This document shows, piece after piece, positions 1-5,460 of a DNA stretch of 6,097 nt. This stretch comes from a bacterium. Its GTDB lineage: Bacteria > Bdellovibrionota_C > UBA2361 > OMII01. The first letter of the stretch is position 1; each line of letters begins with the position of its first letter. The notes beneath the pieces are model-generated. The model ran no database searches and was not told where the DNA came from. It was given only the letters and a program-made list of their open reading frames with translations. The translations under genes and the position numbers were made by a program. The stretch is taken from the NCBI GenBank assembly GCA_017853915.1, contig JAFMIS010000160.1, positions 1 to 6,097 of the forward strand, written 5' to 3'.

Positions 1-198
1 GTTCAATGCCTTGAGGGTATGGTGATAACGCCGCGCATCATGGGTGAGTCGGTCGGCTTATCTCCACTGGTTATTATCTTAGCGCTGTTCGCTGGTGGGC
101 AGCTGTTTGGACTTCTTGGAATATTTTTGGCTATCCCGGCAGCAGCGACGTTGCGAGTGTTAGTGCGTCACTCGTATCGATGGGCGCTTGGCTCATAG
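1..198 (+). CDS. AI-2E family (PerM-like) transporter, C-terminal fragment
   Basis: Reading frame 1 is open from the first base to a TAG at 196-198 and gives the last 65 residues of a protein whose start lies outside the window. The fragment carries the C-terminal signature of the AI-2E/PerM family: LEG at residues 4-6, then TPRIMGESVGLSP, then a hydrophobic stretch with an AGGQLFGLLGIFLAIPAAA core (the family's typical G-LFG-LG---A-P pattern), ending in a short basic tail. These are polytopic inner-membrane proteins. Members have been linked to autoinducer-2 export, and others to Na+/H+ exchange, so the substrate cannot be assigned here. nadC starts 9 nt downstream and its Shine-Dalgarno overlaps this stop codon, which suggests co-transcription. 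The family call is confident; the function is not. Confidence 0.88.
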   Translation, partial: VQCLEGMVITPRIMGESVGLSPLVIILALFAGGQLFGLLGIFLAIPAAATLRVLVRHSYRWALGS

Positions 199-201
199 GA
201 G
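197..201 (+). promoter_or_regulatory. nadC ribosome binding site, overlapping the upstream stop
   Basis: AGGAG ends 6 nt before the nadC ATG at 208. It shares its first two bases with the TAG stop of the transporter gene (196-198). Ribosomes terminating on the transporter message would therefore release over the nadC initiation region, so translational coupling is plausible. The site supports the 208 start. Confidence 0.7.
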
Positions 202-207
202 TAACAG

Positions 208-1062
208 ATGAAGGGTTCTAAGCTTATACGAAAGCTAGTGGCGTTGGCGCTTGAAGAGGATCTGGCTTTTGGAGACATAACGGCATCGCTCACGGTCCCA
301 GAGGCCCATCATTCGAGGGCGGTGATCATCGCTCGACAGCGCTTGGTGCTGTGTGGCTCCGAGGTTGTTGGGATGATTCTACAGGAGGGACATTGGAGTA
401 TTGAGTGCTCTTTTAAGGCTTCCGATGGTGATGTGCTGGAGGATGGGGCGACCATCGCCGAGCTGCGTGGCCTTACGAGAGATCTCTTGGCGGCCGAGCG
501 GACCATCCTCAATTTCCTGCAACGGATGAGTGGGGTAGCGACATTTACCCGCGAGTATTGTCAGGTCGAGCCATCGCTGATGATCTTGGACACTCGCAAG
601 ACGATTCCCGGATGGCGAATGCTGGATAAATACGCTGTGCGGGTCGGTGGCGGAAAGAATCATCGTCTGTGCCTCGGCGATATGATCCTAGTGAAGAATA
701 ATCACATCGACGCGCATCCCAACGGCATGCGTGGAGCCTTGGCGCACATCGCTGAAAATAAACCTCTCTACATGCCCTGGGAGGTGGAAGTTCGAGACCT
801 CAAGGAGCTTGCGGTAGCGCTTGAGTTTAGACCAAATATCATCATGCTCGACAACTTCTCAGATGACGGGATCAGGGAGGCGGTCAGTATTATGAAGGCC
901 CAGGGAGAGGCTCCCATGATTGAAGTGTCTGGGGGAGTTACGAGAGGCCGTCTGCGAGCAATACGAGAGGCAGGGGCTGACGCGGTATCAGTGGGCGCGC
1001 TTACGACGCAGGCCCCGAATGTTGACATTTCTATGAGGATCGTCGCTGAGGCGCATGGATAG
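208..1062 (+). CDS. nadC: Nicotinate-nucleotide pyrophosphorylase (carboxylating), quinolinate phosphoribosyltransferase
   Basis: This 284-residue cytosolic enzyme converts quinolinate and PRPP to nicotinate mononucleotide, CO2 and PPi, the step that joins de novo quinolinate synthesis to NAD biosynthesis. The length is normal for the family. The N-terminal domain opens with EEDLAFGDIT (residues 16-25). ERTILNFLQRMSG (97-109) leads into the barrel. The substrate pocket is intact: DTRKT (128-132, with R130 and K131), H152-R153, K163 in ILVKNNHI, E194 in the EVEV segment, D215 in MLDNF, and the phosphate-binding SGG at 241-243 followed by GADAVSVGALT. The start is supported by AGGAG six bases upstream. 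The 3' end overlaps the start of the biotin ligase gene by 8 bp. No nadA or nadB is visible, so the quinolinate source must be encoded elsewhere. All expected catalytic residues are present. Confidence 0.97.
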   Translation: MKGSKLIRKLVALALEEDLAFGDITASLTVPEAHHSRAVIIARQRLVLCGSEVVGMILQEGHWSIECSFKASDGDVLEDGATIAELRGLTRDLLAAERTILNFLQRMSGVATFTREYCQVEPSLMILDTRKTIPGWRMLDKYAVRVGGGKNHRLCLGDMILVKNNHIDAHPNGMRGALAHIAENKPLYMPWEVEVRDLKELAVALEFRPNIIMLDNFSDDGIREAVSIMKAQGEAPMIEVSGGVTRGRLRAIREAGADAVSVGALTTQAPNVDISMRIVAEAHG

Positions 1063-1843
1063 GAGCGACGACTATATCGAGCTTGGTCTGCCGGGATTTA
1101 TAGCCGCGCGTCACTACCGCGAGGTCAGTTCGACTATGGACGTGGCAAGGGATTGGATCGAGCGCTATTCTTCGCCAGAGCTGGCAAGCGCGCTCATAGT
1201 TGCCGATTATCAAACTCAGGGCCGTGGACGGCAGGGACGACAGTGGCTCTCAGGTGAAGGGGCCTTCATGGCCACGTTCGCGTTTGAGGTGGAGCTACCC
1301 CGCGCGGCCCTGTCGGGCTACTCGCTGGCGGTTGGAGTGGGCATCGCTCGCGCCTTTCGCGATCGTAATATTGAGGTAGCTCTGAAGTGGCCCAACGATC
1401 TAGTGGCCATAGTTGAAGGCTCTCTCCGAAAGCTTGGTGGCATACTTGTAGAGGTCCACGATGTTCGATCGAGAACCTATCTGCTGGTAGGATTGGGAAT
1501 TAATGTGAATCCAGCTCCCTCTGATGTGGGGCACATCGCCGTAAGCCTCCTGGAATTGGGGAGCGATTCTCCGCGTAGTAGCGATCTTATTCGTCCGATT
1601 GCTTCTCGAATGGTCGGAGTGCACACGCAGTTTGCGCAAGGGGCGGGAGTAAGCCCATTTCTCTCAGAGTGGAGGACTCTCAGCGCGTTTCGTCGATCTC
1701 AAACTCGCCTTACTATTGATCTCGGCGCTGAGACGATCTCCGGGGTCTATGTTGATATAGACTCATCGGGGGCTCTTCTACTTTCGGTTGACGGAACGAC
1801 CCGGACTGTTCACTCCGGTCATATTCTTGAAGTGAAGTACTAG
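1055..1843 (+). CDS. birA: Biotin--[acetyl-CoA-carboxylase] ligase, monofunctional (no HTH domain)
   Basis: This 262-residue enzyme activates biotin with ATP and transfers it to the lysine of biotin carboxyl carrier proteins such as AccB. The catalytic BPL/LplA/LipB domain fills residues 15-155: SST at 25-27 (the usual STN/STM site before the biotin pocket), Q53, the ATP/biotinyl-AMP loop GRGRQGR (56-62), KWPND (111-115), K126 with LGGIL, and GLGIN at 146-150. A small BPL_C-type beta domain follows (about 216-260). There is no N-terminal winged helix, so it should be a housekeeping ligase and not also a biotin-operon repressor as in E. coli BirA. The start overlaps the end of nadC by 8 bp. 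Its only near SD-like bases, GAGG at 1048-1051, lie just 3 nt from the ATG, so initiation probably depends on coupling to nadC. A nadC-birA pairing is familiar in bacteria. Confidence 0.95.
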   Translation: MDRSDDYIELGLPGFIAARHYREVSSTMDVARDWIERYSSPELASALIVADYQTQGRGRQGRQWLSGEGAFMATFAFEVELPRAALSGYSLAVGVGIARAFRDRNIEVALKWPNDLVAIVEGSLRKLGGILVEVHDVRSRTYLLVGLGINVNPAPSDVGHIAVSLLELGSDSPRSSDLIRPIASRMVGVHTQFAQGAGVSPFLSEWRTLSAFRRSQTRLTIDLGAETISGVYVDIDSSGALLLSVDGTTRTVHSGHILEVKY

Positions 1844-1846
1844 GGA
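1842..1846 (+). promoter_or_regulatory. Ribosome binding site for the GT39 gene, overlapping the birA stop
   Basis: AGGGA overlaps the birA TAG (1841-1843). It is 10 nt from the ATG at 1857 and 7 nt from an in-frame TTG at 1854. Spacing slightly favours TTG and codon preference favours ATG; the two choices differ by one residue. Confidence 0.5.
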
Positions 1847-1856
1847 AAACAATTTG

Positions 1857-3770
1857 ATGGGCGTTACCTCAAAATTCCCTCTACTACCCATTCTACTCGG
1901 CGCGTGTTTGTACCTCTCTTTGCAGGCGCTCGTCGTTGGTGTACCTGCTATCAGTGGAAGCTCCGAGGCGCGGGAAGCTCAGGTGATCGACGTTATTGGC
2001 AGGGATGGCACGTGGATCCTTCCGCTTCGAAATGGTGTAGTACCATCGAAGCCTCCCCTCTACCATTGGCTGGGGGCTCTGTTCTCGCGAGTGTATGGTG
2101 GGGTAGACGAATTTGCCGCTCGCTTTCCCTGCCAGCTGTATGCGGCCATAACGATCGTTATGGTCTCGCTTGTCGCGTATAGATTTGCTGTGCTAACTCA
2201 AACGAGCCAAGGGCCCGACCATCCGCGACGTTCCGCGCTCCTTGCTGGAGCCATCCTCTCTCTGTCGTATGGGTTTTACCAATTAGGCTGCCAAGCGATG
2301 GTCGACATGACCTTTACGTTGTGTACGTGGGGCGCTCTCTCCAGCGTGGCCCTCACAAGTGCCTCGATGTGGCGATACGAGGGGCGGGTCTCGCCCTGGA
2401 GTCGGTGCTTTTTCTGGCTTTTTGTGTCTTTGGCAGCACTTGCGCGGGGTCCCCTTGGTGCCGCGCTTCCGATTATACTCACAGCGCTGGCGGGAGGATG
2501 CGCAATTGGGTTGCGGCGAACGTTGTGGGAGTTGTTGCGCCCGACGCTGTGCTGGCTTTTCATAGCCATTCCGTTTTGCTGGTACTGGCTCGCGTATCAA
2601 CAGGGCGGGGACGCGTTTCTTGAGCGCCAGATATTTTTTGAAAACCTTAAACGACTTTCGGGAGGTGAGTATGTGAATACCGAAGCGTGGTGGTTCTATC
2701 TTCCGTCGTTCATCAGGACCACCTTCCCGTGGGGCATGATCACACTGTTCTTGTTCATTCGAGCGCTCTATCGGCCTGAAACTGTTTCCTACCGTGGTCG
2801 ATTTGTAATTCTGTGGCTTCCCGCGATAGTGCTCTGTTCCGCGATAGCTCTTGTATCGCTCTCCTCCGGAAAACGGCACTCGTACCTACTTCCGCTGATA
2901 CCGCTGGTTGCCATTCAGCTCTCCGTCGAACTCTCCTCGATCCTTGAGAGGCATGGAGTTGTAGGTCGGCGGGCCCTTATGCAGGTAGTTCGTCGAGTTG
3001 AAATTGGGTTGGCTTGTTTTTTGTTAGCGTCCGGCGTCGGGCTGGCCCTGCTCGCGGATGGCGCTTTCGCGGCTCACTCCTTAATGGCGACTATTCAGCC
3101 AGCAGTTGAGGCAATCGGTGAGAGGCTGGCCCCGCTATTTCTCGTGGCCGCTCTGGTTGGCATCCTTAATTACCGCTCTGTCGATCGGATCTGCTATTTA
3201 TTGTGGATCCTTGGAGTCCTTAGTATGACAGGAATTGTGAATCTCGGAGCAACCGTTAAGGCTGAGCTCAAGGGATTTGACGCGATGTCGCTTGTGTGGT
3301 TGACACTGCGAGGACCTCATGAGGAACTGGCGGTTATAAAGCACCCATTCGATGAGTATTTTGACCCGATTCTATTTTACGTGAGGAGACCGGTTTCCCT
3401 GATTTCGACGGAGGACCTCGTGTTTTCCTGCGAAGCCCGCATGCTGTACGCGGCGAGGGCCTCATGGCTCTCAGAGCAGAGCGGGGATGTATTCCGTCAG
3501 ATTGAGACCGTTGGTCTGATGCGTGAGCGATGGCTATCCATAAAAAATGACACGAGCAAGGATCTTGTATTTTTCAGGTGCAAATCTGAACGCCCGCAAG
3601 ATACTTTTGAGCCGCCACCGCTACAGGACGCCTCCGGATCGCGATACCGGATGCCGGCAATCGAACGCGCGCATGCTCGTGACGCTCTACTGGTCTTCAA
3701 GAACCCGTTCGATGCCTGGCGCGCGCCGGTGTCCGATGAGCCGATGCACCATTCGGAGAGAGAGAGTTAA
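1857..3770 (+). CDS. GT39/ArnT-like polytopic glycosyltransferase (PMT_2 family)
   Basis: This is a 637-residue integral membrane protein of the GT-C fold PMT/ArnT group, which transfers sugars from polyprenyl-phosphate donors to lipid or protein acceptors on the outer face of the inner membrane. After a first membrane segment (about 8-30) comes the periplasmic-loop signature: SSEAREAQ (35-42), GTWILP (51-56), VPSKPPLYHWLGAL (62-75) and EFAARFP (85-91). Also conserved are D150 in QAMVDMTF, ARGPLGAALP (196-205), and SSGKRHSYLLPLIP (336-349). Roughly twelve hydrophobic segments reach to about residue 463, followed by a C-terminal soluble tail of about 174 residues. The position aligned with the first catalytic Asp (the D of the usual DE-R motif) is S36, with E37 next to it. 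K65 fits the conserved phosphate-contacting Lys. An in-frame TTG at 1854 is an alternative start. No lipid A or undecaprenyl-aminoarabinose genes are nearby, so donor and acceptor are unknown. The 3' end overlaps the mgtC-like gene antisense by 84 bp. Confidence 0.88.
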   Translation: MGVTSKFPLLPILLGACLYLSLQALVVGVPAISGSSEAREAQVIDVIGRDGTWILPLRNGVVPSKPPLYHWLGALFSRVYGGVDEFAARFPCQLYAAITIVMVSLVAYRFAVLTQTSQGPDHPRRSALLAGAILSLSYGFYQLGCQAMVDMTFTLCTWGALSSVALTSASMWRYEGRVSPWSRCFFWLFVSLAALARGPLGAALPIILTALAGGCAIGLRRTLWELLRPTLCWLFIAIPFCWYWLAYQQGGDAFLERQIFFENLKRLSGGEYVNTEAWWFYLPSFIRTTFPWGMITLFLFIRALYRPETVSYRGRFVILWLPAIVLCSAIALVSLSSGKRHSYLLPLIPLVAIQLSVELSSILERHGVVGRRALMQVVRRVEIGLACFLLASGVGLALLADGAFAAHSLMATIQPAVEAIGERLAPLFLVAALVGILNYRSVDRICYLLWILGVLSMTGIVNLGATVKAELKGFDAMSLVWLTLRGPHEELAVIKHPFDEYFDPILFYVRRPVSLISTEDLVFSCEARMLYAARASWLSEQSGDVFRQIETVGLMRERWLSIKNDTSKDLVFFRCKSERPQDTFEPPPLQDASGSRYRMPAIERAHARDALLVFKNPFDAWRAPVSDEPMHHSERES

Positions 3771-4163
3771 AAAGAGCGCCGTGATTGTGCACGATACGGC
3801 CAGGTCGACCCGCCGTAGGCCTACTGCCATTCCGATACCAGCGGTCACCCACATGAGAGCCGCCGTAGTGAATCCTGATACGCCATATTTGGACCGAAAG
3901 ATCGTGCCGGCTCCAATAAAACCGATACCTGGAATTATCTGGGCCGCGATCCGCGCAGGATCCCCGACGCCAAAGTCAGCGAGAGTCTCAAGGGAGAGGA
4001 TCGCGAACATACAGCTCCCCATGCTGATCAGCGAAAAGGTCCTGATACTCGGGTCCTTGCCGGCGATTTCTCGCTCGACGCCGATGAGAGCCCCCAACAA
4101 CGCGGCCAGTAGCAGTGGGACGTTGAAACCGTTTATCAGTGTGTGTAGCAATGAATCGTACAT
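3687..4163 (-). CDS. MgtC/SapB family membrane protein, short form
   Basis: This 158-residue protein matches the MgtC/SapB/YhiD membrane domain: LLLAALLGALIGVERE (17-32), RTFSLISMGS (41-50), DPARIAAQIIPGIGFIGAG (68-86), TIFR (87-90), then VSGFTTAALMWVTAGIGMA (95-113) and a last hydrophobic segment (about 119-138) with a basic tail. About four to five membrane segments are visible. Salmonella MgtC, a virulence factor needed for growth at low Mg2+ and an inhibitor of the F-ATPase, carries a further C-terminal cytoplasmic domain. That domain is absent here, so function should not be transferred directly. The start is fixed by an in-frame stop just upstream (codon at 4179-4181). No purine-rich Shine-Dalgarno is seen before the ATG; the upstream bases read as C-rich on this strand, so leaderless or weak initiation is possible. 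It is divergent from rdgB and its last 28 codons, stop included, overlap the GT39 gene. Confidence 0.9.
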   Translation of the reverse strand: MYDSLLHTLINGFNVPLLLAALLGALIGVEREIAGKDPSIRTFSLISMGSCMFAILSLETLADFGVGDPARIAAQIIPGIGFIGAGTIFRSKYGVSGFTTAALMWVTAGIGMAVGLRRVDLAVSCTITALFLTLSLRMVHRLIGHRRAPGIERVLEDQ

Positions 4164-4220
4164 AGGGGTAGGGTACCACTAGGTAGACGATGTCGTAAGG
4201 CCAAATATCACGTGGTTGCG
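4164..4220. other. Short divergent intergenic region between mgtC-like gene and rdgB
   Basis: These 57 bp must hold the control signals for both divergent genes unless transcription starts inside the coding regions. I see no convincing -35/-10 pair on either strand. An AAGG at 4197-4200 is 11 nt before the GTG alternative start of rdgB. The small palindromes GGTACC (4172-4177) and CACGTG (4209-4214) are too short to call operators. Confidence 0.4.
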
Positions 4221-4796
4221 ATGGAGATAGTATTCGCCACTAAAAATGAGGGGAAAGCGCGGGAGGCCCGACGAATTGGCCAGTCCTTAGGCTGTAGGAT
4301 TTTGGACCTGAGGGACATCAGCGGCAACGCAGCACTGAGAGACCAACCCGACGTTCTGGAGACCGAGCTTAGCTATGAGGGCAATGCGAAGAAGAAGGCC
4401 CTTACCTACGCCCGGCGGCTCGGCCGACCATGCCTCTCTGATGATACGGGACTTGAAATTGAGGCTCTCGGGGGGCTCCCCGGTCTCTACACTGCCCGAT
4501 TTGGTATACGGCGAGTATCGACTCTTCTGATACCTGAGCGGAGATACCATGCCACGTTTGTCTGCTGCGTCTCATATGCCGAGCCTTCCGGGCGCAGCGT
4601 GTCGGTTACCTCAAAATTAGTCGGGTTCATTCGGTTTCCACAGCACGCGTTAGATGATGGAAGTGGAGTGCCGTTCAGCGCGTATTTTTTACCGCAGGAC
4701 GAAATTGAGACGCTTCACGATCTCTCAGCGAGAGGTAACTACCTCACTCATCGAGGGCGCGCCATAAGGGTTTTGATAAAAAGCCTGTTCGAGTGA
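4221..4796 (+). CDS. rdgB: RdgB/HAM1-family nucleoside-triphosphate pyrophosphatase, divergent
   Basis: Family members hydrolyse non-canonical purine nucleotides (dITP, ITP, XTP) to monophosphate and PPi, keeping deaminated bases out of DNA and RNA. The 191-residue protein begins with the family's N-terminal motif: FATKNEGKAREA at 5-16, with T7, N9, K12 and E15. It has E47-T48 and EGNAKKKA (53-60), and the catalytic segment SDDTGLEIEALGGLPGLYTARFG (73-95 by position) with D75 matching E. coli D69. It ends with THRGRA (176-181). Two parts are unusual. The segment after residue 95 is shorter than in E. coli RdgB and lacks the N--KLL motif. The base-recognition motif GFGYDPIF is replaced by GVPFSAYF (149-156), and the E. 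coli K177 position is G172. The ATG at 4221 was chosen because it gives the standard family N-terminus; a GTG at 4212 would add three residues (ORF 4212-4796). Family membership is clear, but substrate specificity may have changed. Confidence 0.87.
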   Translation: MEIVFATKNEGKAREARRIGQSLGCRILDLRDISGNAALRDQPDVLETELSYEGNAKKKALTYARRLGRPCLSDDTGLEIEALGGLPGLYTARFGIRRVSTLLIPERRYHATFVCCVSYAEPSGRSVSVTSKLVGFIRFPQHALDDGSGVPFSAYFLPQDEIETLHDLSARGNYLTHRGRAIRVLIKSLFE

Positions 4797-4811
4797 TTTT
4801 TAGCGAAAAAT
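4796..4811. repeat. Small AT-only inverted repeat after rdgB
   Basis: ATTTTT and AAAAAT form a perfect 6 bp inverted repeat around AGCG, beginning at the last base of the rdgB stop codon. It sits between two convergent genes, where a bidirectional terminator would be expected. However, the stem has no GC pairs and no separate T-tract follows on either strand, so terminator function is doubtful. Confidence 0.3.
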
Positions 4812-4876
4812 ATCCGCGATAGAAGCGCAGGCGCACCCACGTCGCGCCGTAGAGAACGAAGGAGCCCAGCAAAGAA
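4797..4876. other. Intergenic space between convergent rdgB and the SPOUT methyltransferase gene
   Basis: These 80 bp contain no supportable open reading frame. Besides the AT hairpin at the left edge there is a GGCGC/GCGCC inverted repeat (4830-4834 and 4844-4848, 9 nt loop). It has no adjacent T-run on either strand, so no intrinsic terminator can be called. Confidence 0.5.
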
Positions 4877-5455
4877 CTATTTGCCGCGCAGGCGATCCAA
4901 GATAATCGCACAGGCGGCCCTCACGGAGAGGTGATTGTATGGGGTTGGGCCAACAATAGGTTTTAGGACAAAATCGGCGCGACTCATCAGCTCGGGCCCC
5001 ATGCCCCAGCCGGTGCCGAATGTAAGAAGAAAGGAGTCCCTCGAAACCTCTATCGTTTCTCGCATCGATTGGTAGGAAACCCGATCCTCACCATCTCTGG
5101 CCGAGGTCGCGATGATCTTTGGGGACTTTCCCGTCCTCCTTTCAATCTGCGCTATGGCCTCATCAAGATCGGTAACGATTGAAAGAACGCCCAGGGCATC
5201 TTGGCGATTTGGATTGTACGTTGCCCCGAATCCACTATCCCAGTGCTGCTTGACTGTCCGTACTAATGCCCGCATGGTTTGAGATGGATGAGCAACGTAG
5301 AGATTATCAACCCCGTACGTTCGACAGCTACGCGAGATGTCATGCACGTCTATCAATGTAACGGAGGTAGTCACTGTACGGCCGGTTTTGTCCACCATGC
5401 CGTCGTGGAGTAGCGCGACATTCAGGCTACTTTCTGAACGAACATCACTAGACAC
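4877..5455 (-). CDS. SPOUT-fold RNA methyltransferase, Methyltrn_RNA_4 (TM1570-like) family
   Basis: This 192-residue protein is almost entirely one SAM-dependent SPOUT domain. Visible family motifs are NVALLHDGMVDKTGRTVTTS (12-31), DVHDISRSCRTYGV (36-49), HW (71-72), GATYNPNRQDAL (77-88), KIIATSAR (113-120), and the trefoil-knot SAM site: LLTFGTGWGM (143-152), PIVGP (166-170) and YNHLSVRAACAIILDRL (173-189). I know no experimentally established RNA target for this family; tRNA or rRNA is likely given its neighbour. The start is a GTG: the domain already begins near residue 12, so the downstream ATG codons would truncate it, and GAGGGAG lies 10 nt upstream inside the end of trmD. The gene follows trmD after 5 nt, a pairing also seen in Thermotoga and many deltaproteobacteria. 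In those operons rplS usually follows; here the next gene is a convergent rdgB instead. Confidence 0.92.
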   Translation of the reverse strand: MSSDVRSESSLNVALLHDGMVDKTGRTVTTSVTLIDVHDISRSCRTYGVDNLYVAHPSQTMRALVRTVKQHWDSGFGATYNPNRQDALGVLSIVTDLDEAIAQIERRTGKSPKIIATSARDGEDRVSYQSMRETIEVSRDSFLLTFGTGWGMGPELMSRADFVLKPIVGPTPYNHLSVRAACAIILDRLRGK

Positions 5456-5460
5456 TGTGC

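Noticed and set aside
2283..2879. 198-codon minus-strand open frame inside the GT39 gene
   Set aside because: Low-complexity basic translation with no family features, entirely within a well-supported membrane protein gene.
3547..4182. Long plus-strand open frame (211 codons) opposite the MgtC-family gene
   Set aside because: Its translation is rich in Arg, Pro and Ser with no recognisable motif, while the opposite strand has a complete MgtC/SapB signature. It is a shadow frame.
4209..4214. CACGTG palindrome upstream of rdgB as an operator
   Set aside because: Six bases, not repeated in the window, and overlapping the alternative GTG start; no evidence for a regulator site.
1863..4618. 14 bp exact direct repeat GTTACCTCAAAATT at 1863-1876 and 4605-4618
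   Set aside because: Both copies lie in coding sequence and encode the same Val-Thr-Ser-Lys. One such match in 6 kb is not far from chance, and no flanking similarity extends it.
4796..4811. AT hairpin as a bidirectional terminator for rdgB and the methyltransferase gene
   Set aside because: The stem is six A-T pairs only, with no GC-rich base and no following T-tract, so it does not meet the intrinsic terminator pattern.
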